In this document: positions 40,185 through 48,966 of the stretch, in pieces
Position numbering within the stretch: position 1 is the first letter of the stretch
Layout: each line of letters begins with the position of its first letter
Assembly: GCF_039822625.1 (NCBI RefSeq)
Contig: NZ_JBDLLG010000006.1
Span: forward strand, 120,853 to 184,852
Length of the DNA: 64,000 bases
DNA from: Marinimicrobium locisalis
GTDB taxonomy: Bacteria > Pseudomonadota > Gammaproteobacteria > Pseudomonadales > Cellvibrionaceae
Direction of reading: 5' to 3'
Translations under genes and position numbers: made by a program
Notes under the pieces: model-generated
Told to the model about the DNA's origin: nothing
What the model saw: the letters and a program-made list of their open reading frames with translations, nothing else
The model's database searches: none

Positions 40185-41576
40185 ATGAAAACAACCCGAA
40201 CGTTTTGGTTTCTCGGCCTGATCGCCATGGCCCCCCTTTCCGCCAGCGCCAACTCGCTGCTGGATGTGTATGAGCTGGCCCTGAAAAATGATGCCCAGTT
40301 GCAGGCGGACGAAGCCGCCTACGAGGCCGGACTGGAAAACCGGGCGATCGGTCGCTCCAAGCTGCTGCCAAAGATTGATGCTAGCGCCACTTACTCAAAA
40401 GAAGAGAACGAGACCCTCAACAACCTGACTGAGGAGGGCAGCGAAGGCGTGAAAGAAACAGAAACCGAGCAGTCCGGCTGGAGCGTGTCACTCTCACAGC
40501 CGTTGTTCAACATGCGAGCTTGGTACAACTACAAGCGGGGTGCCACTCTGAGCGAACTGGCGGAAGTTCAGTTCGGCGCCGCTCAACAGGACCTGATCGT
40601 CCGAGTCGCGCAGGCCTATTTCAATGTGCTGCGGGCCATCGACAACCTCGAAACCGCCAAGGCTGAAGAAGAGGCACTAGCCCAGCAACTGGAGCAGACC
40701 CAGCAGCGCTACGAGGTGGGGCTGACCGCCATCACCGAGGTGCACGAAGCACGCTCCGTCTACGACAGCGCCGCGGCCAATGTGCTGCAGGCCAGAGGGG
40801 ACCTGGGAATTGCCTACGAAGAGCTGGAGGTGCTGACCGGCACACCGCTCAATGCCATCGCCCCGCTGCCGGACGACTTCGAAGCGGTGCGCCCGACACC
40901 GACCGACCGTCACGCCTGGGTAGAATTCGCGTTGGAAAACAACTACCAGTTGAAAGCCGCGCAACTGAACACACGCGCCTCCGAACAGACCGCCAAGGCC
41001 TCCAAGGCGCAACACTTACCGACGCTGGGGCTTTCTGCTTCTTACGGCGAGACGAACCGAGAGGGGTCGGAATTTTTAGGCAATCAAGTAATTGACAGCG
41101 ATATCGAATCAGAGGGGCACAGCTTCGGTGTCAAGCTAGACGTACCGCTCTATTCCGGCGGTGGCGTTTCCGCCGAACGCCGTCAGACTCATGCTCAGTA
41201 CCTGCAGGCACGCGCAGAATTCAACCGAACCCAGCGCAGCGTGATTCAAAGCACGCGCTCTTTGCACCTATCGGTGGAGACCGGAGTTTCGCAGGTAAAG
41301 GCTCGCCAGCAGGCAATTGTGTCCGCTCGCAGCGCCCTGGAAGCCACCCAGTCCGGTTACGAAGTCGGCACCCGCAACCTGGTGGAAGTTCTGCTGGCTC
41401 AACAGGCCGTTTACCAGGCCGAGCGCGACTATCAGAATGCCCTGTACGATTACATTATCAACACCTTCCAACTGCGCGAAGCGGCGGGCATGCTAACGCC
41501 CGCCGACATTCAGAACGTGGATGCAGCCCTGGCCCAAAACCAGATGCTGCGCCGCAACGAGTACGAGGTGTACTGA
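40185..41576 (+). CDS. tolC: TolC-type outer-membrane efflux channel
   Basis: 463-aa outer-membrane factor forming the exit duct for RND pumps and type I secretion. Signal peptide LGLIAMAPLSASA, then LLDVYELALKNDAQLQADEAAYEA, the opening of TolC. Duplicated coiled-coil repeats: QAYFNVLRAIDNLETAKAEEEALAQQLEQTQQRYEVGLTAITEV in the first half and GTRNLVEVLLAQQAVYQAERDYQNALYDYIINTFQLREAAG in the second. The ATG at 40185 has AGGA 8 nt upstream; the frame from 39999 would add 62 unrelated residues. It sits divergent from thiD-thiC, in the nudF-tolC neighbourhood known from E. coli. Confidence 0.94.
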   Translation: MKTTRTFWFLGLIAMAPLSASANSLLDVYELALKNDAQLQADEAAYEAGLENRAIGRSKLLPKIDASATYSKEENETLNNLTEEGSEGVKETETEQSGWSVSLSQPLFNMRAWYNYKRGATLSELAEVQFGAAQQDLIVRVAQAYFNVLRAIDNLETAKAEEEALAQQLEQTQQRYEVGLTAITEVHEARSVYDSAAANVLQARGDLGIAYEELEVLTGTPLNAIAPLPDDFEAVRPTPTDRHAWVEFALENNYQLKAAQLNTRASEQTAKASKAQHLPTLGLSASYGETNREGSEFLGNQVIDSDIESEGHSFGVKLDVPLYSGGGVSAERRQTHAQYLQARAEFNRTQRSVIQSTRSLHLSVETGVSQVKARQQAIVSARSALEATQSGYEVGTRNLVEVLLAQQAVYQAERDYQNALYDYIINTFQLREAAGMLTPADIQNVDAALAQNQMLRRNEYEVY

Positions 41577-41677
41577 TCGGCGGGATCGACGAAACCTTTT
41601 TTCCCCAAGCGCATCCGGCCGATGGCGGTCGGATGCGCGGAGGCCTTCAGAACGAACCGTTGAACCAGAAGAACACT

Positions 41678-41986
41678 ATGACCGACGAACCTACCCTCCC
41701 CCTGGAAGCGACCCTCAACCTAGAAACCGCCACCATCCCCTGGCGTGAACTCGAACGATTTTTTGCCGCCGGGCGAGCCATTGGGGTTAGCCCTTCCCTG
41801 GATCTGATCAAGGTGGGCGCGGAGCTTTCCCGGGACAATGCCGAACAGTTCAAACAGTGGATGGATGAAGGCAAGGTAGACGTGGTCGGTGACGAACAAG
41901 CCCAAGCCTGGCACGAGGCGGACGCCGAAGTGTGGGCCTTGGTGATCAGGCCCTATGTGTTGGTTCAGGGAAAACTGGACGCTTGA
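41678..41986 (+). CDS. DUF2288 family protein
   Basis: 102-aa soluble acidic protein of the DUF2288 family. Typical run: ATIPWRELERFFAAGRAIGVSPSLDLIKVGAEL, then QFKQWMDEGKVDVVGDEQAQAW and LWALVIRPYVLVQ-like VWALVIRPYVLVQGKL. Function unknown. The ATG at 41678 is chosen since the family starts there; a frame from 41633 adds fifteen residues. It follows tolC by 101 nt and may share its transcript. Confidence 0.85.
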   Translation: MTDEPTLPLEATLNLETATIPWRELERFFAAGRAIGVSPSLDLIKVGAELSRDNAEQFKQWMDEGKVDVVGDEQAQAWHEADAEVWALVIRPYVLVQGKLDA

Positions 41987-42030
41987 TGAGCCAGCGCACG
42001 CTCATGAATGGTGGGGCCTCGGGTGTTTTG

Positions 42031-42064
42031 ATGGCGGATGCGCCTTCGGCTTATTCGCCCTACG
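42031..42064. repeat. REP-like hairpin repeat, copy c
   Basis: ATGGCGGATGCGCCTTCGGC...CGCCCTACG, ending like copies a and b at 36.6-36.8 kb. The preceding ATGAATGGT is also shared with copy a. It lies 26 nt ahead of structured element SPE-3, the same neighbour relation as near SPE-4. Confidence 0.5.
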
Positions 42065-42089
42065 TGACGATCGGTGACGTTAGCACTGA

Positions 42090-42198
42090 GGGCCGGTGCG
42101 GGTGAACCCTTTCAAGACCGTGGAGCGGGGGACCCGCGATTCGAGCCCCCAGGGAGGGGTTTACGGCGTGTCTTGAAAGGGTTCACCCGCACCGGCCC
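42090..42198 (+). repeat. Structured palindromic element, copy 3 (SPE-3)
   Basis: Outer arms 42090-42118 and 42170-42198 are perfectly complementary over 29 bp. The 51-nt core contains P2 (GCGGG-GGA-CCCGC), P3 (CCC-AGGGAG-GGG) and the tail TTTACGGCGT. The entering flank GCACTGAGG is identical to that of copies 1 and 2. The sense 3' end lies 39 nt from the stop codon of the smr gene. Confidence 0.9.
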
Positions 42199-42237
42199 AG
42201 AGCTCAAATTCAACTTCCACAGGCGGCCCTTACCAAT

Positions 42238-42831
42238 TCACCCTTTGCGCTTGTGTTGACGCTCCCAATTGTCCTGTCGTTTGCGCTCACTCTTGCGCAA
42301 AAGAATGTAAGTCGCGCCGCTGCTGCCGTGTTGGGGTAGCGCCGAGTGAAAGGCCAACACTTCCCGCATTTGCGGCAGCCAGTGCGCCACGCAGCTCTTA
42401 AGCAACGCCGGGCGCTTGCGCCCCACGCCCCGGCCGTGCGTCACCAGGCCGCAGCGTACATCCTGCGCCATGCAATCCTGCACAAACTGAAAGACCGCCC
42501 GGCGCGCCTCCTCGACCGTCATGCCATGAAGGTCCAAACGAGCATCAATCGTATACTTGCCCAAACGCAAATTGCGGTACACCCCGTTTTGCACTCCGGC
42601 ACGCTTAAAATCCAACATATCGTGCGGGTCCAGCGGCGGGACATACTCGCCGGAGAGAAAGTTCTCGTCCGAGCCCACGGCGGCTTTTACCGCCGCCTCA
42701 CGGCGCTGCGCCAGGGTCATTTCCGGCGCGTCTTGTCGGCCCAGCGGCACCTTGGGCTCACTTTTGATGGGTTGGACATCGCGCATCTCGCGCTCAAACA
42801 GCGCCCAGTCATCACTCTCATCACTGCTCAT
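42238..42831 (-). CDS. smrA: Smr-domain DNA/RNA nuclease-like protein (SmrA)
   Basis: 197-aa protein with an N-terminal linker (about 1-90) and a C-terminal Smr domain: DARLDLHGMTVEEARRAVFQFVQDC (DLHG motif), GLVTHGRGVGRKRPALLKSCVAHWL (HGRG), and SSGATYILLRKSERKR at the end. Stand-alone Smr proteins of this size are nicking endonucleases or RNA-binding factors. The region ahead of the domain (LSGEYVPPLDPHDMLDFKRAGVQNGVYRNLRLGKYTIDARLDLHG) is the SmrA/YdaL arrangement. Divergent from the GGDEF-like gene. Confidence 0.9.
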   Translation of the reverse strand: MSSDESDDWALFEREMRDVQPIKSEPKVPLGRQDAPEMTLAQRREAAVKAAVGSDENFLSGEYVPPLDPHDMLDFKRAGVQNGVYRNLRLGKYTIDARLDLHGMTVEEARRAVFQFVQDCMAQDVRCGLVTHGRGVGRKRPALLKSCVAHWLPQMREVLAFHSALPQHGSSGATYILLRKSERKRQDNWERQHKRKG

Positions 42832-42946
42832 AACCGTTTCTCACTCTCTGGCGGAGATCGCGGCAGGCACCGGGAAAAGAACCGGGCGAGCCCTGTTGGC
42901 GCCTGCTACACTCTCTTCTACTATCGGCAATTCTCTTGAGAAAACC

Positions 42947-43852
42947 ATGATCAGCCACTTTTCGAAGGCATTCACGACACTGCTGCTGACCGTGTTTTTC
43001 GCCTTTGCTTGGGCATTGTTTCTGTTTTATACCTTTCCGACCCTGAGGCCACAAAACGTAGAATGGGCCCAGGTTTCGCGGGACTTGGTCCTGTGCCTGG
43101 CCGCCTTTTTGCTATTTGCCATCGCCGCCTACCTGCCCGTGCGCCGGGCCGTTGCCGTTAAGCTGACGACAGGTTTCGGGCTTCATTTCCTCGGCGTTTG
43201 GCAAGGCCTGCTCAACAGGTTGATACAACCCAGTGGCGGACTGTTCCAGGCGATCGACCTGGTGCTCGCTCCTCTCGGTCTGCTGATCACCGCCCTGGGC
43301 CTATACCACCTGGGCCAAAGCTACCGCATCAACCGCTTGATACTCGGCAGCTACCAAAAAATCGAGCGAGACCTGGCAACGGTCGATCAGTTAACTCAAC
43401 TGTACAACCGCCGCTATTTCTTTGCCACCTGCGGCCCCTTGGTGGAGCATACCCCCCAAGGCGACCAGCCCGTGGTTGTCGGCTTGCGGGTGCTCAACGT
43501 CACCGAGCTGAACCACAGGCTCGGGCTGCAGGCCGGGGACGACGTCTTGGTCCGGGTCGGCAAGGCAATACGGCGGTATTTGCGCCACGGCCAAATTGCC
43601 GCGCGCATGGGAGGCCGCCGCTTTGCCGTTTTTATGCCCGACGCCAGCGTGAAGGAAGCCGAACGCTTCGCGGAAGAGCTATCACATCGCCTCAACCATG
43701 TGCTTCTAAAAGACGAGCACGGCAAGGAGGTGTCGGTCAGCCTGGAGCTGAATTACCAAATAGCCGCCGCCGAGCCCGGGGAAACGCTGGAAAGCCTCTC
43801 CCAGCGCACGGGCTCGCCCCTTGAAGAAAGCGAGACCCCGAGAGGGCTCTAG
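42947..43852 (+). CDS. Membrane protein with degenerate GGDEF domain
   Basis: 301-aa inner-membrane protein. Helices at about 10-30 (TLLLTVFFAFAWALFLFYTF), 45-65 (LVLCLAAFLLFAIAAYLPV) and 95-120 precede a GGDEF-fold domain (about 130-280) starting ATVDQLTQLYNRRYFF. The active-site sequence is MGGRRF instead of GG(D/E)EF and the RxxD inhibitory site is absent (RHGQ), so it is unlikely to make c-di-GMP. It could be a GTP or c-di-GMP-independent regulator. The ATG at 42947 is followed by a typical membrane N-terminus; the open frame back to 42557 overlaps smrA and is not coding. Confidence 0.8.
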   Translation: MISHFSKAFTTLLLTVFFAFAWALFLFYTFPTLRPQNVEWAQVSRDLVLCLAAFLLFAIAAYLPVRRAVAVKLTTGFGLHFLGVWQGLLNRLIQPSGGLFQAIDLVLAPLGLLITALGLYHLGQSYRINRLILGSYQKIERDLATVDQLTQLYNRRYFFATCGPLVEHTPQGDQPVVVGLRVLNVTELNHRLGLQAGDDVLVRVGKAIRRYLRHGQIAARMGGRRFAVFMPDASVKEAERFAEELSHRLNHVLLKDEHGKEVSVSLELNYQIAAAEPGETLESLSQRTGSPLEESETPRGL

Positions 43853-43856
43853 AGCG

Positions 43857-46472
43857 CTAGCCCGTATTACGCATCCCCGCGGCGATGCCCGCCATGGTGA
43901 CCTTCAAGGCACGCTCAAGCTCTGGGCTGATGGGCTTGCCACTGCGGTGGCGCTTAAGCAGCTCCGCCTGCAAATAGTTCAACGGGTCCACATAGGGCTT
44001 GCGCACCGTCAACGCCCGCTGGAGCATGGGCTCGTCGCTCAGCAGCTCGTCCTGGTGCTTAATCCGGTTGATCAGCACTTCAAGCGCACTCAAATCCGCC
44101 CGCAGCTGTTGCCCCAGCCCGTGCAGCTCCGCCGGCACCAGCTCTTTCTCGTAGTAACTGCAAATGGGCAGGTCGGCCTTGCCCACCACCATTTCCAGCA
44201 AGTCCAGGAAGCTGGAGAAAAAAGGCCAGTTTTCCAACATATCCACCAAGGTGGAGGGGGCGTTCTCCAGTGCGTACTCCAGCGCCTGGCGGGTACCCAA
44301 CCAAGAGGGCAGGTTCAGACGCACCTGCATCCAGGCAAAGACCCAGGGAATGGCTCGCAGGCTATCTACGCCGCCAGTCGCCTTGCGCTTGGCCGGGCGG
44401 CTGCCCAGGGCCAATAGGTTCAGTTCCTGCTCAGGCGTCAGACTACGGAAATAAGGAACAAATTTGGGGTGACCGCGCACCACGTTGCGGTAGGCTTCCA
44501 AACTGCTTTGAGCCATGCGCTCGATCAAGTCCCGCCACTCTTGCGATGGCCCTTCGTGGGGCATCAATGTGGCGCGCAGCGTCGCGGAGACGTAGGTGGA
44601 GAAGCTGCTAAAGGCCGCCCGGGACTGGCCGAACTTGTAGCGGATCATCTCCCCTTGCTCGGTAACCCGAATCTGTCCGCGAACCGACCCCGGCGGCTGG
44701 GAGGCCATGGCCTTTTCCACCGGACCTCCACCGCGACCGACGGTACCGCCGCGGCCGTGGAACAGGACCAGGTCGATGTTTTGCTGCTGGGCGATTTCCA
44801 CCAGTTTTTCCTGTGCCTTGTACTGGGCCCAGGTGGCGGCAAACTTGCCAGCGTCCTTAGCCGAGTCGGAATAACCGATCATCACCGTCTGACGCCCTTC
44901 GGTGTAGTCCTGGTACCAGGGAATCTGCCAGAGCCGCCCCATAACCTTGGGCGCCCGATCGAGGTCGTCCAGGGTTTCAAACAGCGGCACAATGGGCATT
45001 TTCCAAGTCATGCCGCACTCGCGCAGCAACAGTGCCACCACCATGACATCCGAGGGTTGCTGAGCCATGGAAATCACGTAGTGTGAGAGCGTCTCTTCCG
45101 GCTCCTGGGCAATTACCTTGCAAGTGGCCAGCACCTCCTCGGTTTCCTCGCTCATGGGCCAACGGGAAGGCAGCAACGGCCGCTTGTTCTCCAACTGCTC
45201 AAGCAGGAAAGCCTGACGCTGCTCTTCGTCCCACTCCAAATAGCTGCCCAGCTCCAGGTAGCGAGTCGCCTCATCAATGGCTTTAATGTGTCGTTCACCA
45301 TCCTGACGGATGTCCAGAGGTACCAGGTTGATCCCGAAGCTCTGCACCCGGCGAATGTTGTCCAGCACCGGTCCATTGGCAATGTGGGGAAACCCGACTT
45401 CGCGCAGTGAGCGATAGCACATCAGCAGGGGCTCAAGCAGGTCCTCCCGCTGGGAAATGACCTCGGCGGTCAATTCGGGAGAGCGCCCCTTGAGACGCGC
45501 CTCGGTCCACTCCAGCGTCGCCTGCAGGCGTTGGCGCAGTTCGCCCAAAAGGCCCCGGTAGGGGGTGCGGCTGTCCGGGAAGCGGGCGCTCAGTTCGGCG
45601 TCCGCCTCATGCATGCTCAGGTCGTTGCTCAGGCTGGAAATGTCCCGCAGGTACAGGTCCGCCGCCATCCAACGGCCCAGCAACAGCACCTCCCGGGTGA
45701 CCGTATGGGTCACATTGGGGTTGCCGTCGCGGTCACCGCCCATCCAGGAATAGAAGCTAAAGGGCTTCAGGTCCACCGGCAACCTCTGATCCAGATGCCG
45801 ACCGCTGAGCCGGTCCAGGTGGCGGATAAAGTCGGGCACGGCCTGCCACAGACTGTTTTCGATGACCGCGAAGCCCCATTTGGCTTCGTCCACGGCGGTG
45901 GGCCGCTCGCTGCGGATTTCATCGGTGCTCCAGATTTCCTCTACCAGCCGGTGCAGGCGGCCCCGGTGTTTATCCTGCTCATAGGTGAGCAGGTTGCCGC
46001 GCTGTTGATCGCTCAAGGTGTGCACAATCTGGTCGTATTTGCGAATCAGGGTGCGGCGGGTGACTTCCGTCGGATGCGCCGTCAATACCAGTTGAATGTT
46101 GAGGTCGCGTACCACCTCCGCCAGGCGGTCCTGCCCATAGGTGTCCTTCAGCTCCAGCAGCAGGTTTTTCAAGCCGTCCTCCGGCTCGGCCTCGGCGCTG
46201 GAGAAGTACTCCTGCTCGGCGATATTGGCCAGGTTCAAAAACTGGTTAAAGGCCCGGACGATGGGCAAAACATCCTTATCATCCAACGCTTCCAGGCGCT
46301 CCACCAAGGGGGCGGAGTCTTCGTCTTCGGACTGCTGAATAGCCTTGCCCAGTTGGCGAATGTCCTCGATTTTCTGAAACAGGTCTTCCCCTTCATGATC
46401 GCGAACCGTATCGCCCAGCAACTCACCCAGCAGGCGGACGTTCTCCCGCAGCGTCTCTGGTAAAGCTTCCAT
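43857..46472 (-). CDS. ppc: Phosphoenolpyruvate carboxylase
   Basis: 871-aa anaplerotic enzyme forming oxaloacetate from PEP and bicarbonate. Catalytic motifs: LVLTAHPTEVTRRTLI (histidine near 140), FSFYSWMGGDRDGNPNVT, VMIGYSDSAKDAGKFAATWAQ, LFHGRGGTVGRGGGPVEKAM (second essential histidine) and GSVRGQIRVTEQGEMIRYKFGQ. The C-terminus ends ...GMRNTG as in other bacterial PEPCs. Converges with the degenerate GGDEF gene, 4 nt between stops. Confidence 0.98.
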   Translation of the reverse strand: MEALPETLRENVRLLGELLGDTVRDHEGEDLFQKIEDIRQLGKAIQQSEDEDSAPLVERLEALDDKDVLPIVRAFNQFLNLANIAEQEYFSSAEAEPEDGLKNLLLELKDTYGQDRLAEVVRDLNIQLVLTAHPTEVTRRTLIRKYDQIVHTLSDQQRGNLLTYEQDKHRGRLHRLVEEIWSTDEIRSERPTAVDEAKWGFAVIENSLWQAVPDFIRHLDRLSGRHLDQRLPVDLKPFSFYSWMGGDRDGNPNVTHTVTREVLLLGRWMAADLYLRDISSLSNDLSMHEADAELSARFPDSRTPYRGLLGELRQRLQATLEWTEARLKGRSPELTAEVISQREDLLEPLLMCYRSLREVGFPHIANGPVLDNIRRVQSFGINLVPLDIRQDGERHIKAIDEATRYLELGSYLEWDEEQRQAFLLEQLENKRPLLPSRWPMSEETEEVLATCKVIAQEPEETLSHYVISMAQQPSDVMVVALLLRECGMTWKMPIVPLFETLDDLDRAPKVMGRLWQIPWYQDYTEGRQTVMIGYSDSAKDAGKFAATWAQYKAQEKLVEIAQQQNIDLVLFHGRGGTVGRGGGPVEKAMASQPPGSVRGQIRVTEQGEMIRYKFGQSRAAFSSFSTYVSATLRATLMPHEGPSQEWRDLIERMAQSSLEAYRNVVRGHPKFVPYFRSLTPEQELNLLALGSRPAKRKATGGVDSLRAIPWVFAWMQVRLNLPSWLGTRQALEYALENAPSTLVDMLENWPFFSSFLDLLEMVVGKADLPICSYYEKELVPAELHGLGQQLRADLSALEVLINRIKHQDELLSDEPMLQRALTVRKPYVDPLNYLQAELLKRHRSGKPISPELERALKVTMAGIAAGMRNTG

Positions 46473-46545
46473 AGAGCTACCTCCAAAATCAACAATGAGG
46501 CCGGCATTCTAGCGCAAACCGGCGGGCCGGGCACACGTCGCCCCC

Positions 46546-46586
46546 TTTTCCACAGCCGGAGCGCTATCCACAAAAACTGTGTACAA
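46546..46586. promoter_or_regulatory. Cluster of three DnaA-box-like 9-mers upstream of ppc
   Basis: TTTTCCACA (46546-46554), CTATCCACA (46564-46572) and, on the minus strand, TTGTACACA (46578-46586). The first matches TTWTNCACA fully, the others with one mismatch. The remainder of 46473-46852 (380 nt) shows no gene; it must contain the divergent promoters of ppc and the sensor gene. Confidence 0.35.
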
Positions 46587-46852
46587 CTGTGTGAATGACG
46601 GCTGAGTAACTGCCTCAACCCCGCGTAGCAGCGGCCCCGAAAGCCCTCGTTCAGTTTCTACCCAGCCCGTTAAAACTTGCCATTTTGGCCCTAAAAGGGA
46701 AAAATGCGTCGAACTGTTCGCTCGGCTCTCCGCTCCCCAGAGGCTCAGCCTATTGGCGAGCGTTTGCGAAGTCCCGGTTTCTGGGCAATGCTTGGGTTTG
46801 AGCCATTGCGCGCCGGTCAGCCGAGCCCACCCGATCTAAACAAGGAGTCCGC

Positions 46853-48934
46853 TTGCTGAGATTGTCAATTGTGTTTGGGCTACTGCTCGGCCTGAGCGCA
46901 ACCGGCGCATGGTCCGCCGACGCCGTGGAAAGCGCCAAACCGCCCACCGGGATCGAACAGAGTGGGCGCTGGGTTGCTCCGATGCCCGCGGCGAATACTG
47001 CCACTGGGGCCCCCGACCCGGCGCTGCTGATCTCCACGCAGGTCAGCCCCGCCGGCGGGGGCGTTCTGTGGTACGAGCTGTCATTCACTCTGGCCGAGCC
47101 CACCGAACTGGTATTGGACTTCGCCAGCTCCTCCACGCTTAACCACTTTGTCCATACAGTGGTAAACGCCCGGGGCCGAGAGGTCGAGCGTCTGGAGGGC
47201 GGACTGCGCTTTAGCGACCGATATGATTACTTCCTGCGCCACGGCCGCCGCCTCACCCTCCCCGAGGGCGAATACCGGGTGCTGACCCGAATGCAAAGCC
47301 CCTTCTACTTGGCATTGCCGGAACCCCATGTGTTTGAGCGCCAAACCTACGAACAACAGATCGTCGGCACCCAGAGCCTGACGCTGGTGGGGCTCGGTAT
47401 TTTCTTCGGACTGCTGTTCTACTATGCCGTGATGGCGATGTGGCGCCGCACCTGGACCGACGGGCTCTACGCCCTGTTTATCTTGGGGAACCTGTTGTAC
47501 AACGGCGCGGCCATGCTGGTCTACAGCCATCTGTTCGGATGGACGTGGTTCTACCTGATCAGCACCCCGATTTTGTTCTCCAACGCGGTTTATATCGGGT
47601 TCGTGATGAAGCTGCTGGGTATCGGCCGGGAAAACCACCCGGTCCTGTTCTGGCTGGGTATCGCGTTATTGGGAGTGTTGGCGAGTTTCTGGCCCGCGGC
47701 GGTGCTCTGGCCCAACTGGGCGCTGGAGTTTTGCCGCCTGGGCGTGGCGATTTTTGCGCTCTACGGCCTGCTCTGCGGAGTAAGCTGCAGTTTGCAGGGG
47801 TATAAGGTAGCGCGCCTGTACCTGATCGCGAACGCCGCTTTTGCCGTGCCCGCGCTGATCGCCATTTCCATCCAAAGTACCGACCACCCCGTCTACCTGG
47901 TGGAGCACCTGGGCATGGTGGCGGTGTTGATCGAAGTGCTGTTACTGGCGCAAGTCATGAGCTATCAAATCGGGCGAGTCTACCGCGAACGCGCGGACAG
48001 CCAAATATCACTGGAGCGGGGACGGCTGCTGGACAATTTAACCGCTCAAGCGCCCGGCATCGTGTATCAGTTTGAAATGTCCCCAGAGGGCGAGCTAAGC
48101 ATGCCCTTCGCCAGCCGGCGGATAGAGGAATACGTCGAGGTGAGCCCGGAACAGGTACGGGAGGATATTAACCACCTGCTGGCCCGCACCCACCCCCAGG
48201 ATTATAAAGACATCATCGCCTCCATTGTCGCCTCCGCCCGCCACCTGAGCACTTGGCACCAGGAGTTTCGGGCGGTCATGCCCATTCAGGGAATGCGGTG
48301 GCTGGAAGGCACCGCCGAGCCGGAACGACTGCCCGATGGCACCACCCGCTGGTATGGTTTTATCAGCGATGTGACCGACCGCAAGCAGACGGAAGAGCAT
48401 ATGCGCCACATGGCTCAGCATGACCCACTGACCAACCTCCCCAACCGGGCGCTGTTCGCCGACCGCCTGGACCAGGCCCTGAAAAGCGCCGACCGTTACG
48501 GCGAGAGGGTCGCCTTGATGTTTATCGACATCGATGGTTTCAAGACCGTCAACGATCACTACGGCCACGAGCTGGGTGACGAGCTGCTAAAGCAGGTCTC
48601 GCAGGTAATGACAGTCAACCTCCGGGCGGCCGACACGGTCGCTCGCATGGGGGGCGACGAATTCGTCGTTTTGCTGGACAGCATTACGGGGGCGGAAGAG
48701 GCTCTGACAGTGGCCGAGAAGATTCGAAGAACCTGTGAGCACCCCTTCCGGGTAAAGGGGCACACCCTTCACATTGCCTGCAGCATCGGCGTAGCCCTGT
48801 ACCCCGAACAAGCCGGTGACAACACGGAATTAATGCGCACGGCGGACCGGGCAATGTACCGCGCCAAAGAGGCGGGCGGCAACCAGGTCATTCTGGCCGA
48901 AAGCTGGGGGAGCTGGCCGGAAGCGGACGCCTGA
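46853..48934 (+). CDS. 7TMR-DISM / PAS / GGDEF sensor diguanylate cyclase
   Basis: 693-aa membrane sensor. A signal peptide (LSIVFGLLLGLSATGAWSA) is followed by a periplasmic beta-rich 7TMR-DISMED2-like domain (about 40-165), seven membrane helices (about 170-375, starting SLTLVGLGIFFGLLFYYAVMAM), a PAS domain (about 395-510) and GGDEF (about 525-685). The GGDEF is intact (ARMGGDEFVVLL) with an I-site RAAD five residues before it, so it should synthesise c-di-GMP. The start is TTG at 46853 with AAGGAG 6 nt upstream. Ligand unknown; DISMED2 domains resemble carbohydrate-binding modules. Confidence 0.9.
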   Translation: MLRLSIVFGLLLGLSATGAWSADAVESAKPPTGIEQSGRWVAPMPAANTATGAPDPALLISTQVSPAGGGVLWYELSFTLAEPTELVLDFASSSTLNHFVHTVVNARGREVERLEGGLRFSDRYDYFLRHGRRLTLPEGEYRVLTRMQSPFYLALPEPHVFERQTYEQQIVGTQSLTLVGLGIFFGLLFYYAVMAMWRRTWTDGLYALFILGNLLYNGAAMLVYSHLFGWTWFYLISTPILFSNAVYIGFVMKLLGIGRENHPVLFWLGIALLGVLASFWPAAVLWPNWALEFCRLGVAIFALYGLLCGVSCSLQGYKVARLYLIANAAFAVPALIAISIQSTDHPVYLVEHLGMVAVLIEVLLLAQVMSYQIGRVYRERADSQISLERGRLLDNLTAQAPGIVYQFEMSPEGELSMPFASRRIEEYVEVSPEQVREDINHLLARTHPQDYKDIIASIVASARHLSTWHQEFRAVMPIQGMRWLEGTAEPERLPDGTTRWYGFISDVTDRKQTEEHMRHMAQHDPLTNLPNRALFADRLDQALKSADRYGERVALMFIDIDGFKTVNDHYGHELGDELLKQVSQVMTVNLRAADTVARMGGDEFVVLLDSITGAEEALTVAEKIRRTCEHPFRVKGHTLHIACSIGVALYPEQAGDNTELMRTADRAMYRAKEAGGNQVILAESWGSWPEADA

Positions 48935-48966
48935 CCGCGCCCGCTTCAGCCAGCCATTGCCCACGG

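Noticed and set aside
31298..42198. attC sites as the explanation of the structured elements
   Set aside because: No GTTRRRY/RYYYAAC ends, and stems are near-perfect without the extrahelical bases typical of attC; no cassette genes between copies.
31298..42198. CRISPR array or insertion sequence
   Set aside because: Copies are few, kilobases apart, in both orientations, with no spacer pattern and no transposase gene in the window.
42557..42946. N-terminal extension of the degenerate GGDEF protein
   Set aside because: It would overlap smrA entirely in antisense; the membrane N-terminus begins at the ATG at 42947.
46546..46586. Chromosome replication origin
   Set aside because: No dnaA, dnaN, gidA or AT-rich unwinding element nearby; only three weak boxes.
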